Positions 1 to 5,924 of a DNA stretch of 5,924 nucleotides are shown piece by piece. The stretch lies in assembly GCA_001795315.1 (NCBI GenBank), contig MGOH01000015.1, forward strand, positions 595 to 6,518. Direction: 5' to 3'. This DNA comes from Chloroflexi bacterium RBG_19FT_COMBO_48_23. Lineage in GTDB: Bacteria; Chloroflexota; Dehalococcoidia; GIF9; UBA5620. Under the pieces are notes generated by a model. It searched no databases and was not told the DNA's origin. It saw only the letters and a list, made by a program, of their open reading frames with translations. The position numbers were made by a program, and so were the translations under genes. Each line of letters starts with the position of its first letter. Position 1 is the stretch's first letter.

Positions 1-12
1 AAATTTGAGTAT

Positions 13-50
13 TAAAAAGGGCGGGGGTTCATAATGCTCAGTCCCGCCCT
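13..50 (-). terminator. Intrinsic terminator downstream of clpC
   Basis: Read on the minus strand, an 8-bp GC-rich stem (AGGGCGGG at 50-43 pairing with CCCGCCCT at 25-18) encloses a 17-base loop and is followed directly by TTTTT (18-14). It begins about 40 bases after the clpC stop codon, so clpC ends its transcript here. On the plus strand there is no comparable T-run after the stem, so it should act mainly in one direction. Confidence 0.85.
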
Positions 51-89
51 AAGTAGAATCAGACTATAGAGAATCTGGAATCACGCGGT

Positions 90-2573
90 TCAATTCAGTT
101 CTTGTGCTGCCCCCTCCGCTGATAAGGCTGCAGCGGCGGCTCGAATCACAATGTTCTCACCGTCATAGTCCACCTTCAAGGTATCGCCGGGGTTGAACTC
201 ACCACGGAGTAGAGCTTCAGAGAGCTTATCCTCAACCTCATTTTGAATCACACGGCGCAGAGGTCGTGCTCCAAAAGTCGGGTCGTAGCCCTTTTCACCC
301 AGAAAATCACGGACAGCATCGGTGATTTCCAGTTTCAGATTCTTTTCGCCTACCGTCTTAGTCACCTGAGCGAGCATAAGGTCGACGATCTGGCGGATTT
401 GCTCCTTACTCAGGGAATGGAAAACGACCACTTCATCGATACGATTTAGAAACTCAGGGAGAAAGGTCGTCTTTAACTCAGCAAGGACTTTCTCCTTCAT
501 CTTATCGTATTCAGTGTGGCGATTCTTTTCTTCATCGGTACGGGCGACAAAGCCGATGCCCATAACGCCTTTTATATGCTTGGCGCCCACATTGCTGGTC
601 ATGACCACTATGCTGTTACGAAAATCAACCCTGCGCCCTTTAGCATCGGTCAGATGACCGTCGTCAAAAATCTGGAGCAATATATTGAAGACATCGGGAT
701 GTGCCTTTTCAATTTCATCGAGCAATATCACGCAATATGGCTTTCGCCTCACCGCCTCGGTCAGTTGCCCTCCCTCGTCATAGCCCACATATCCGGGAGG
801 AGCGCCAACCAGCCGAGCCACAGTGTGCCGCTCCATAAATTCAGACATATCGAGCCGTACCATGGCATCTTCGCTGCCAAACATGAACTCGGCTAAAGCC
901 CTTACCAACTCAGTTTTACCCACACCAGTAGGACCAAGGAAAATAAAGCTTCCGATAGGATGGCGAGGTTCCTTTAAGCCGGCCCGGGCGCGCCTCACCG
1001 CCTTGGAGACAACGTTTATAGCCTCGTCCTGGCCAATAATGCGCTTGTGCAAAGCATCTTCCATCTGCAGCAGTCGGCTGGTTTCATCGGTGGTCATGCG
1101 AACTACGGGAACTCCGGTCCACATGCTGACTACCTCAGCGATATCTTCCTCGGTAACAACCGGCTTTTCCTGCTGCTGGTCCGTCTTCCACTTCTGTTCC
1201 ATGGCAGTTATTTTCTCCACCAGCTGGACTTCACGGTCACGCAGCTCAGCGGCATATTCATACTCTTTAGAAGAAATTGACGTCTCTTTGTCTTTGCGCA
1301 CAGCCTCCAGGGCACGCCTGGCTTCAGTCAAGCCGAAAGGCACACCGCCTCGCATAATACGAACACGAGATGAGGCTTCATCCATCAAATCAATAGCCTT
1401 GTCAGGCAAGAATCGGTCAGGTATATATTTAGCCGCTAAAGAACATGCAGCTTGCAAAGACTCATCGCTTATCTCCAACTTGTGATGCTCTTCATATCGT
1501 TCCTTAATGCCGCGCAATATCTCCAGAGTCTGCTCAACAGTGGGCTCAGCCACTGTTACCGGCTGAAAACGACGCTCCAGAGCAGAGTCTTTCTCAATGT
1601 ACTTGCGATAATCGTCCAGCGTGGTAGCACCGATGCATTGCAGCTCACCACGTGAAAGCGACGGCTTCAAGATATTGGAGGCATCAACAGCACCCTCAGC
1701 AGCGCCGGCACCGACAATAGTATGTAATTCATCAACAAAAATCACACAATTGCCAGCGCTTTTTATCTCGTCAATGACCTTTTTCAGTCTTTCCTCAAAC
1801 TCGCCGCGATATTTCGTGCCAGCTACCAGCGAACCTATATCGAGGGTCAACAGTCGCTTACCTTGCAGCGTCTCTGGGACATCACCGGCAACAATTCGAT
1901 GCGCCAGACCTTCAACAATTGCTGTTTTGCCAACACCCGGCTCACCTATAAGTGCCGGGTTATTTTTCGTGCGACGGCTGAGTATCTGGATAACTCGCTC
2001 AATCTCTTTGCTGCGGTTAACAATGGGATCAAGCTTTCCAGCTCGAGCTGCGTTGGTCAGGTCAATTCCAAGCTGGTCTAAGACCGGTGTCCGGCCGGGT
2101 CCACGGGCAACAGCACGCGCTTGAGGTGCACTTTGGCTTAGAACACTGTTTATCTCAGTTTGAGCTTTATCGAAGGTGATACCGAAGCTCTCCAAAACAC
2201 CAACCGCCGCGCCTTCGCGGTCACGCAGCAGACCCAACAGGAGATGCTCGGTGCCTATATAGCTATGGTTTAAGCGGCGGGCTTCGTCAACCGCAAGCTC
2301 AATCACTCTTTTTGCTCTGGGAGTAAGCCCCACTTCGCCGATTGCCGACCTCTCTCCCCGCCCCACCACAAACTCCACAGCAGCTCGTACCTTATTCGGA
2401 AGTACACCCATGTTAGCCAGGACTTTACTGGCTACACTATCTTCCTCAGCTATCAAGCCCAGCAATATGTGTTCAGTATCAATGTAATTATGCCCGAAAC
2501 GTTGTGCTTCTTCCTGGGCACGGGTCAGGGCTCGACGAGCTCTCTCTGAAAATTTCTCAAATCTACTGGCCAT
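90..2573 (-). CDS. clpC: ATP-dependent Clp protease ATP-binding subunit ClpC (AAA+ unfoldase)
   Basis: Cytosolic Hsp100 unfoldase that forms ATP-driven hexamers and threads substrates into the ClpP protease. All expected parts are present over 827 residues, close to the usual ClpC length. Two Clp-N repeats (about 1-75 and 80-148, each with a TEH.LLGL core) are followed by a flexible linker. AAA1 has Walker A GEPGVGKT (210-217), Walker B VIFVDE (277-282), pore tyrosine KYRGEFE (254-260) and arginine finger ERRF (333-336). A middle domain of about 400-480 carries a UVR-like helix around 428-455, which separates ClpC from ClpA. AAA2 has Walker A GPTGVGKT (547-554), Walker B VILLDE (615-620), pore loop GYVGY (594-598), arginine finger near R711 and sensor-2 GAR (768-770). 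The IGF tripeptide (673-675) is the ClpP docking loop. The ATG has AAGGA five bases upstream (2579-2583). There is no ctsR, mcsA or mcsB neighbour as in Firmicutes; the gene appears monocistronic with its own promoter and terminator. The alanine-rich tail (811-824) is slightly unusual. Confidence 0.97.
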   Translation of the reverse strand: MASRFEKFSERARRALTRAQEEAQRFGHNYIDTEHILLGLIAEEDSVASKVLANMGVLPNKVRAAVEFVVGRGERSAIGEVGLTPRAKRVIELAVDEARRLNHSYIGTEHLLLGLLRDREGAAVGVLESFGITFDKAQTEINSVLSQSAPQARAVARGPGRTPVLDQLGIDLTNAARAGKLDPIVNRSKEIERVIQILSRRTKNNPALIGEPGVGKTAIVEGLAHRIVAGDVPETLQGKRLLTLDIGSLVAGTKYRGEFEERLKKVIDEIKSAGNCVIFVDELHTIVGAGAAEGAVDASNILKPSLSRGELQCIGATTLDDYRKYIEKDSALERRFQPVTVAEPTVEQTLEILRGIKERYEEHHKLEISDESLQAACSLAAKYIPDRFLPDKAIDLMDEASSRVRIMRGGVPFGLTEARRALEAVRKDKETSISSKEYEYAAELRDREVQLVEKITAMEQKWKTDQQQEKPVVTEEDIAEVVSMWTGVPVVRMTTDETSRLLQMEDALHKRIIGQDEAINVVSKAVRRARAGLKEPRHPIGSFIFLGPTGVGKTELVRALAEFMFGSEDAMVRLDMSEFMERHTVARLVGAPPGYVGYDEGGQLTEAVRRKPYCVILLDEIEKAHPDVFNILLQIFDDGHLTDAKGRRVDFRNSIVVMTSNVGAKHIKGVMGIGFVARTDEEKNRHTEYDKMKEKVLAELKTTFLPEFLNRIDEVVVFHSLSKEQIRQIVDLMLAQVTKTVGEKNLKLEITDAVRDFLGEKGYDPTFGARPLRRVIQNEVEDKLSEALLRGEFNPGDTLKVDYDGENIVIRAAAAALSAEGAAQELN

Positions 2574-2618
2574 ATGTGTCCTTGTCTATAAGCCTCTTTC
2601 TGTGAATTGACCGATACC

Positions 2619-2650
2619 TCTAATTAGAATTATAAGACGTTTGATTAGAA
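2619..2650. promoter_or_regulatory. Possible operator: palindrome plus 21-bp-spaced repeat at the clpC promoter
   Basis: TCTAATTAGA (2619-2628) is a perfect 10-bp palindrome just downstream of the clpC -10 box, over the predicted start site. Its right half recurs as ATTAGAA at 2623-2629 and 2644-2650, exactly 21 bp apart, which is two helical turns, placing the second copy in the -35/-10 spacer. This geometry suits a repressor binding one face of the DNA. It matches neither the CtsR heptad repeat nor CIRCE as I know them. The region is AT-rich, so chance is a real alternative. Confidence 0.3.
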
Positions 2651-2657
2651 GTGTCAA
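2629..2657 (-). promoter_or_regulatory. clpC promoter, full consensus housekeeping-sigma type
   Basis: On the minus strand, TTGACA (2657-2652) and TATAAT (2634-2629) are separated by exactly 17 bp. Both hexamers match the consensus perfectly. The predicted start lies near 2622, giving a leader of about 50 bases before the clpC ATG with a good AAGGA ribosome site. Its strength suggests constitutive expression, or a strong promoter held down by a repressor. It lies in the gap between the 5S gene and clpC, so clpC does not depend on 5S transcription, although read-through from 5S could add to it. Confidence 0.85.
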
Positions 2658-2724
2658 AGCTTTGGGAAATTTCGGATACTATTTAGTGCAGAGCGAATGC
2701 CTGACTTCAAGGAATTTAGATAAA

Positions 2725-2845
2725 CCCCCTGGCAGTGGCATATTTTCCCAAAGAGTTGCCCCCCCAGTATCGTCTGCGCTGAGGCGTTTCACTTCCGTGT
2801 TCGGGATGAGAACGGGTGGTTCCACCTCGCTCTAACCACCAGAGG
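2725..2845 (-). rRNA. rrf: 5S ribosomal RNA (solitary copy)
   Basis: 5S rRNA of the large ribosomal subunit. The minus strand shows the hallmark loop region ATCCCGAACACGGAAGTGAAA (2803-2783) and the flanking helices. The ends are set by helix I, where CCTCTGG (2845-2839) pairs with CCAGGGG (2732-2726) with one G-U pair, giving about 121 bases, the normal length. Helix II (GAGGTG with CGCCTC) and helix III (CCGT with ACGG) are intact. Helix IV is wobble-rich: a run of seven G (2765-2759) faces CTCTTT (2755-2750). Loop E carries coordinated changes from the usual bacterial sequence. No 23S gene precedes it: within 130 bases upstream there is a divergent protein-gene promoter. It has its own promoter. 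No separate terminator hairpin follows; TTTAT directly after helix I may serve, or transcripts may run on toward clpC. The exact ends are estimates to within 1-3 bases. Confidence 0.95.
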
Positions 2846-2860
2846 ATAAAATCTGGAGAT

Positions 2861-2889
2861 AATATACAGCTAAAAATAGCTTTTGTCAA
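2861..2889 (-). promoter_or_regulatory. 5S rRNA promoter
   Basis: On the minus strand, a perfect -35 TTGACA (2889-2884) is separated by 17 bp from -10 TATATT (2866-2861). The start is predicted near 2854, only about 9 bases before the mature 5S 5' end, as expected for a gene transcribed alone and needing little trimming. The position relative to the 5S end makes a chance match unlikely. It lies 16 bp from the -35 box of the divergent PadR promoter. Confidence 0.82.
2868..2881. repeat. Inverted repeat inside the 5S promoter spacer
   Basis: AGCTA-AAAA-TAGCT, a 5-bp inverted repeat around an A4 centre, fills almost exactly the 17-bp spacer (2867-2883) between the -10 and -35 boxes of the 5S promoter. 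It could be a protein-binding site or an A-tract bend. As an RNA hairpin it is too weak to be a good terminator. It is short enough to arise by chance in AT-rich DNA. Confidence 0.3.
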
Positions 2890-2905
2890 ATAAGGCGCTA
2901 TGGAC

Positions 2906-2934
2906 TTGACGATAACATCCGCCGATGCTATTCT
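2906..2934 (+). promoter_or_regulatory. Promoter of the padR-membrane protein operon
   Basis: TTGACG (2906-2911), a 17-bp spacer and TATTCT (2929-2934) form a housekeeping-type promoter matching 5 of 6 and 4 of 6 consensus bases. The start is predicted near 2941, leaving about 29 bases of leader with GAGGTG (2960-2965) just before the ATG at 2970. A perfect 8-bp palindrome TCTTAAGA (2932-2939) overlaps the -10 box and the start region. It is a candidate autorepressor site, since PadR proteins commonly repress their own operon. Confidence 0.7.
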
Positions 2935-2969
2935 TAAGACTGAGTTCGACGTTTTAAGCGAGGTGCAAA

Positions 2970-3305
2970 ATGTATTACAGGCGTGAATTACTCAAAGGCA
3001 ACACTGACTCTTTGCTTCTCTGCTTGATCAACAATCAGCCAATGTATGGCTACCAAATCATAAAAGAAATAGAAAAAAGAAGTAATGGCTACTTTCAATT
3101 CAAGGAAGGCACTCTCTATCCGGCTCTCCACCGGCTGGAAAAAGCCGGACTAATTCAGGGTAGATGGCAGCGTCTGCCGAGCGGGCAAGAAAGGCGCTAT
3201 TATTACATAACAACAAAAGGACAAAAAGCCCTGGTTGAAAGATTAGCTACCTGGCAAGATTTTTCTACTGCTGTGGCTTTAATCATGCAACCTGCAACTG
3301 GTTAA
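2970..3305 (+). CDS. PadR-family transcriptional regulator
   Basis: Short DNA-binding repressor of 111 residues, the size of the small PadR subfamily that lacks a long C-terminal dimerisation arm. The PadR winged helix is clear: YGYQIIKEIEKRSNG (26-40), then FKEGTLYPALHRLEKAGLI (44-62, the recognition helix region) and the wing RRYYYITTKG (75-84). A final helix (about 85-107) should form the dimer interface. The start is set by GAGGTG four bases upstream and by the conserved beginning of the family (RRELLKGN.. ..L). It is first in a two-gene unit and is followed after 5 bases by a membrane protein with a helical N-terminal domain, a common pairing in Gram-positive bacteria and relatives. By family precedent it probably represses this operon in response to an unknown ligand or signal. 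Whether it also affects the divergent 5S promoter is open. Confidence 0.93.
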   Translation: MYYRRELLKGNTDSLLLCLINNQPMYGYQIIKEIEKRSNGYFQFKEGTLYPALHRLEKAGLIQGRWQRLPSGQERRYYYITTKGQKALVERLATWQDFSTAVALIMQPATG

Positions 3306-3310
3306 CAAAC

Positions 3311-4237
3311 ATGCCAGCTAAATCGAGCTACACAGATAGCCTCAAAGACTGTCTAAGGCTTGAGCCCACAATCGAAAGCGATGTGGTGCGAGAGTTAAAC
3401 ACGCACCTTGAAGACAAAAGCCGCGAATTAATAGAGTCCGGACTCTCTGAAGAAGAAGCGTCCATTACCGCAGCAAACCTTTTGGGGTCTCCACGAGTTG
3501 TTGCCAGGCAAATGTATGAGGTATATAACCAGGGTAGCTGGCGTCAAGCTCTTTTCGCCGCTCTACCCCATCTTTTAATTGCCGCGCTCTTTGCCCTGCA
3601 TTTCTGGAAAGACACCATCTGGCTGATTGGAATCATAATTGCAGTTGTCTGTGCTGTAATCTATGGCTGGTGTCATGGTAAGCCTGCCTGGCTATTCCCC
3701 TGGCTGGGTTATTGTCTGACTCCAGTTATAGCCATCGGCACCCTGTTGATATATTTGCCCGGCAGCTGGACCTGGTTCGCAGCCATTGCCTACATTCCAT
3801 TAGCCCTGCTCGTCATAGTACCCGTAACCAAGAAAACCATTAGAAAGGACTGGATATTCGCCTCATTAATGCTGCTTCCTATTCCTATAGTTTTAGGCTG
3901 GATGCTAGCACTAGAATTGGACGATACACTTATATGGTACAAGCAGCTTCAAGAGTTTGCTTCTCAGATTGCTTTGAGCTTTGCAGTACTGGCTCTAACC
4001 GTAGCCACTTTCATCCGTATCAGGCAGCGCTGGGCTAAAGTCGGAGCTCTATTAACCCTCGAAACATTGATACTGGTGATAGTGGCTTTGGGAGGCAATA
4101 GTGCCATTGGCTTCGGCGGTTGGCTGCTCCTTGTCCTGCTTTCCTTGATACTTGTTCTTGGGCCGGCACTGCTGGAGCGGAAAATAAAAACATCTGACCA
4201 GAAACCATTAAAGCTACACAATAAATCAGCTCGTTAA
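3311..4237 (+). CDS. PadR-associated polytopic membrane protein with HAAS/DUF1700-like N-terminal domain
   Basis: Integral membrane protein of unknown function, 308 residues. The soluble N-terminus (about 1-75) is a charged helical bundle: L.LEPTIESDVVRELNTHLED (16-35), then ESGLSEEEASITAANLLGSP (42-61). The pattern of a helix of the type EL..HL.D, then G.s.eeA...a...lG.p, is typical of the HAAS or DUF1700-like domain found beside or fused to PadR regulators. About eight hydrophobic segments follow, near 79-98, 102-121, 128-149, 153-172, 181-201, 218-236, 244-261 and 268-286, and the cytoplasmic tail is basic (289-308). I see no enzyme motif, ATP-binding site or transporter signature. The ATG lies 5 bases after the padR stop with no clear Shine-Dalgarno sequence, so translation is probably coupled to padR. 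The likely role, inferred only from the pairing, is membrane stress sensing or control of the PadR protein. Confidence is high that it is a real gene and moderate for the domain assignment. Confidence 0.85.
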   Translation: MPAKSSYTDSLKDCLRLEPTIESDVVRELNTHLEDKSRELIESGLSEEEASITAANLLGSPRVVARQMYEVYNQGSWRQALFAALPHLLIAALFALHFWKDTIWLIGIIIAVVCAVIYGWCHGKPAWLFPWLGYCLTPVIAIGTLLIYLPGSWTWFAAIAYIPLALLVIVPVTKKTIRKDWIFASLMLLPIPIVLGWMLALELDDTLIWYKQLQEFASQIALSFAVLALTVATFIRIRQRWAKVGALLTLETLILVIVALGGNSAIGFGGWLLLVLLSLILVLGPALLERKIKTSDQKPLKLHNKSAR

Positions 4238-4261
4238 CTCTTCTCGAGAATACGAGATGAG
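4238..4261. terminator. Hairpin between convergent transcripts
   Basis: Directly after the membrane protein stop codon, CTCtTCTCG (4238-4246) pairs with CGAGAtGAG (4253-4261): eight pairs with one mismatch around a 6-base loop. On the plus strand it is followed by the pyrimidine-rich CTTCTTTCT, a weak U-tract. On the minus strand the tail is poorer (TTAAC). It probably ends the padR operon and may slow transcription from the nuclease side. The 31-base gap between the convergent stop codons holds nothing else. Confidence 0.45.
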
Positions 4262-4268
4262 CTTCTTT

Positions 4269-4709
4269 CTATCTCCAGAATCCCCGCTTTGTTTGTCTGG
4301 CTTCGCTTTCCATGGCTTCTAAATATACCTGATATTTAACATCAGGCGGATAGGCTATAGCCCAGGCACAACCTCGGCTTACTATCTCGGCATTGACAAA
4401 GTTATCGTCAACATAAACGTAACGTAGCAATCTTCCATAGCTATCTTTATCAGAAATATCGCTTTCCAGTCTAATCTTTTTGCCAGCTACCAGGTCTTCA
4501 TTTGCTTGCTTAGCTTCCAGGTAATAGAATTCACCGCTTTCGGGGGCGTCTATGCCAATATAACGCACATGATAACCACCCTCAATAACAATAGTATCGC
4601 CATCGATAACTTTGGTCACCAAAGCCATGTCAGACGGCTGTTGGCAAGCTGATGGCAGCAATAAGACAACTGAAAGTAAGAGAATAGCGAGTTTATCTCT
4701 AAAGCCCAT
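4269..4709 (-). CDS. Thermonuclease-family (SNase-like) exported nuclease, probable lipoprotein
   Basis: Staphylococcal-nuclease fold protein that should cut DNA or RNA using calcium, outside the cytoplasmic membrane. Starting at the ATG it has 146 residues. The N-terminus is basic (FRDK), then a hydrophobic run of about 12 residues, then LLPSAC followed by QQ: a signal peptide with an imperfect lipobox, Pro at -3 instead of the usual Leu. The catalytic set is intact (numbering from the ATG): VIDGDT with D36 and D38, VRYIGIDAPE with R49, D54 and E57, and YGR with R93. These correspond to D19, D21, R35, D40, E43 and R87 of staphylococcal nuclease. T41 of that enzyme is Ala here, a common variant. 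The C-terminal helix ends in KRGFW, typical of the family. A GTG codon immediately precedes the ATG (4712-4710), so one extra residue is possible. Neither start has a Shine-Dalgarno sequence. The gene lies 27-30 bases downstream of ruvB on the same strand and is probably cotranscribed with it. Confidence 0.9.
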   Translation of the reverse strand: MGFRDKLAILLLSVVLLLPSACQQPSDMALVTKVIDGDTIVIEGGYHVRYIGIDAPESGEFYYLEAKQANEDLVAGKKIRLESDISDKDSYGRLLRYVYVDDNFVNAEIVSRGCAWAIAYPPDVKYQVYLEAMESEARQTKRGFWR

Positions 4710-4739
4710 CACAAAAAAGGTGAAAGTGTCCGGTAAATT

Positions 4740-5780
4740 TCACCACAAGCTTGCCTGAGATGATTGCCCCTTCTTATAAGCAACTCCCAGGTGTTCACAG
4801 GCAAGCCTTGTAGCCAACCTGCCGCGAGGCGTCCGCTCCAGAAATCCTAATTGAAGAAGATAAGGCTCGTAAACATCCATTATAGTATCTGCTTCCTCAC
4901 TTATAGAAGCAGCGATGGTTTCCAGCCCGACCGGCCCGCCATCGAACTTTTCAATTATAGTACGTATAACCTTGTGGTCTATCTCATCCAGTCCGACGCT
5001 GTCTATCTCCAATTTGGCAAGTGCTTCACCGGCAACGGTTTCAGTAATTACTCCATCTGCCATTACCTGGGCATAATCGCGCACTCGTTTAAGCAATCTA
5101 TTAGCTACCCGCGGTGTTCCCCGAGCTCGACAGGCAATCTGGCTGATGCCGGACTCATCTATATCTATTTTGAGAATGCTTGCTGAACGCTTTAAGATCG
5201 TCTTTATAGCCGGCTCGTCATAGAAATCGAGGCGGTAAACAGCGCCAAATCTATCCCTCAGAGGCGGACTCATCATGGCAAAACGGGTGGTAGCTCCAAT
5301 TAAGGTGAAATGAGGCAGACTTAAGCGTAAACTTCTGGCACCAGGCCCCTTACCAAGAATGATGTCTATGGCAAAATCCTCCATCGCCGGATACAGTATC
5401 TCCTCTACCGGGCGACCAAGTCGGTGAATTTCGTCAATAAAGAAGCCATCATTCTTTTGGAGATTAGTCAGGATGGATGCCAGGTCACCGGGACGCTCTA
5501 TCGCCGGCCCCGAGCTAATCCTAATATTGACGCCCATTTCAGCAGCGATGATGTAAGCTAATGTAGTTTTTCCTAATCCGGGAGGCCCGTAAAGAAGAAC
5601 ATGGTCCAACGGCTCTCCGCGTTTCTGAGCAGCAGTAATAGCTATTTCGAGATTACTTTTAACCTTTTCCTGCCCGATAAAATCGCTCAGACGTCTTGGA
5701 CGGAGGTTAGTATCCAGAGAAACATCATCGACGCTGGGCTTGCCTGATACTATCCGTGTCTTTACTTCCTTATCTCTCAT
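4740..5780 (-). CDS. ruvB: Holliday junction branch migration DNA helicase RuvB
   Basis: AAA+ motor of the RuvAB complex, which drives branch migration of Holliday junctions in recombination and fork repair, with RuvA as DNA-binding partner and RuvC as resolvase. It has 346 residues, the normal length. Visible features are the N-terminal [12 protein letters not shown] (26-37), Walker [10 protein letters not shown] (65-73), Walker B FFIDEIHR (113-120), sensor 1 GATTR (162-166), arginine finger in PPLRDRFG (R175), sensor 2 [10 protein letters not shown] (R224), and the C-terminal winged helix ending [13 protein letters not shown] (312-324). All key residues are present. The ATG start agrees with the usual short, variable N-terminus before the RIVSG segment, but no clear Shine-Dalgarno sequence precedes it. 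ruvA and ruvC are not in the window. The gene has its own promoter and is sealed off upstream by a terminator, so it leads a two-gene transcript with the nuclease. Confidence 0.97.
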   Translation of the reverse strand: MRDKEVKTRIVSGKPSVDDVSLDTNLRPRRLSDFIGQEKVKSNLEIAITAAQKRGEPLDHVLLYGPPGLGKTTLAYIIAAEMGVNIRISSGPAIERPGDLASILTNLQKNDGFFIDEIHRLGRPVEEILYPAMEDFAIDIILGKGPGARSLRLSLPHFTLIGATTRFAMMSPPLRDRFGAVYRLDFYDEPAIKTILKRSASILKIDIDESGISQIACRARGTPRVANRLLKRVRDYAQVMADGVITETVAGEALAKLEIDSVGLDEIDHKVIRTIIEKFDGGPVGLETIAASISEEADTIMDVYEPYLLQLGFLERTPRGRLATRLACEHLGVAYKKGQSSQASLW

Positions 5781-5811
5781 CGCTCAGGAAGCCAACCAAG
5801 GCTTATCTGAA

Positions 5812-5841
5812 ATTATATCACATCGAGTATAAGCAAACTAA
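5812..5841 (-). promoter_or_regulatory. ruvB promoter with extended -10
   Basis: On the minus strand, TGATATAAT (5820-5812) is a perfect extended -10 element (TGN plus TATAAT). The -35 is poor: TTAGTT (5841-5836) at 18 bp is the best candidate, as expected for extended -10 promoters that rely less on it. The start is predicted near 5805, giving a leader of about 25 bases. I see no LexA-like box (neither the CTGTN8ACAG nor the GAAC/GTTC type), so SOS control is not apparent. Confidence 0.7.
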
Positions 5842-5866
5842 AGTCAATAGAGATGGTCCATCAATA

Positions 5867-5898
5867 AAAAAATCCTCGCTTGACGGCAAGGATTTTTT
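5867..5898. terminator. Bidirectional intrinsic terminator upstream of ruvB
   Basis: AAAAAATCCT (5867-5876) pairs with AGGATTTTTT (5889-5898), and GC pairs with GC inside after one mismatch, around the loop TTGACG. Each strand ends in a run of six or more T after the GC-containing part, so it can terminate in both directions. No plus-strand gene precedes it, so it most likely ends a minus-strand transcript entering from beyond the right edge and insulates the ruvB promoter. The remaining bases to 5924 show no feature I can support. Confidence 0.85.
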
Positions 5899-5924
5899 AA
5901 GTCTCGAAATTCTAATTTATTTCG

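Noticed and set aside
823..1485. Plus-strand 220-codon frame inside clpC
   Set aside because: It is antisense to a fully conserved ClpC coding sequence, with low-complexity Ser/Arg-rich content and no promoter or ribosome site. The other plus-strand frames between 243 and 2124 are shadows for the same reason.
2606..2612. GGTCAAT on the minus strand as a CtsR box in the clpC leader
   Set aside because: CtsR needs a direct repeat of the heptad with 3-bp spacing. Only one imperfect heptad is present, and no ctsR gene is nearby.
2646..2724. A separate intrinsic terminator between 5S and clpC
   Set aside because: Only 3-5 bp inverted repeats such as ACTATTTAGT are present, without a T-run. The only plausible stop signal is 5S helix I followed by TTTAT.
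2641..2835. Plus-strand 64-codon reading frame across the 5S region
   Set aside because: It is the antisense of the 5S rRNA gene and clpC promoter, starts at TTG and has no ribosome site. Its C-terminal half is the conserved 5S complement, a known source of spurious proteins.
3964..4221. Minus-strand 85-codon frame inside the membrane protein gene
   Set aside because: It is a shadow of a hydrophobic coding region with no ribosome site or family resemblance.
4851..5186. Plus-strand 111-codon frame inside ruvB
   Set aside because: It is antisense to conserved RuvB sequence and shows no domain.
5842..5847. TTGACT (minus strand) as the -35 of the ruvB promoter
   Set aside because: It lies 24 bp from TATAAT and 10 bp from the alternative TATACT, both outside the workable spacing range.

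Overview
The window is a housekeeping segment of a bacterial chromosome with moderate base composition, most likely from Chloroflexota and plausibly the class Dehalococcoidia. That placement is an inference from the remembered look of the ClpC, RuvB and 5S sequences and was not tested by a search. The window holds five protein genes and one RNA gene. There is no mobile element, CRISPR array, tRNA or phage gene.

Layout, left to right. A strong intrinsic terminator (13-50) closes a complete clpC gene on the minus strand (90-2573, 827 codons). clpC has its own promoter with perfect consensus hexamers (2629-2657). Just upstream, on the same strand, is a complete 5S rRNA gene (about 2725-2845) with no 23S or 16S rRNA beside it and its own near-consensus promoter (2861-2889). 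That promoter lies back to back with a plus-strand promoter (2906-2934). The plus-strand promoter drives a two-gene unit: a short PadR-family repressor (2970-3305) and, 5 bases later, a membrane protein of about eight helices with a helical N-terminal domain of the kind that often accompanies PadR regulators (3311-4237). A hairpin (4238-4261) separates this unit from the convergent pair ruvB (4740-5780) and a secreted or lipid-anchored thermonuclease-like protein (4269-4709), both on the minus strand. ruvB has an extended -10 promoter (5812-5841). A bidirectional terminator (5867-5898) isolates it from whatever lies beyond the right edge.

How the parts relate. ClpC is the unfoldase of the ClpCP protease, RuvB is the Holliday-junction branch-migration motor, and 5S rRNA belongs to the large ribosomal subunit; these are unrelated core functions. 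The PadR/membrane pair looks like a self-contained sensing or envelope-response module. The points most worth a second look are the solitary 5S gene with its own promoter, its coordinated loop E substitutions, the compact divergent promoter region with palindromes, and the linkage of ruvB to an exported nuclease. I found no convincing evidence of an entirely new system.
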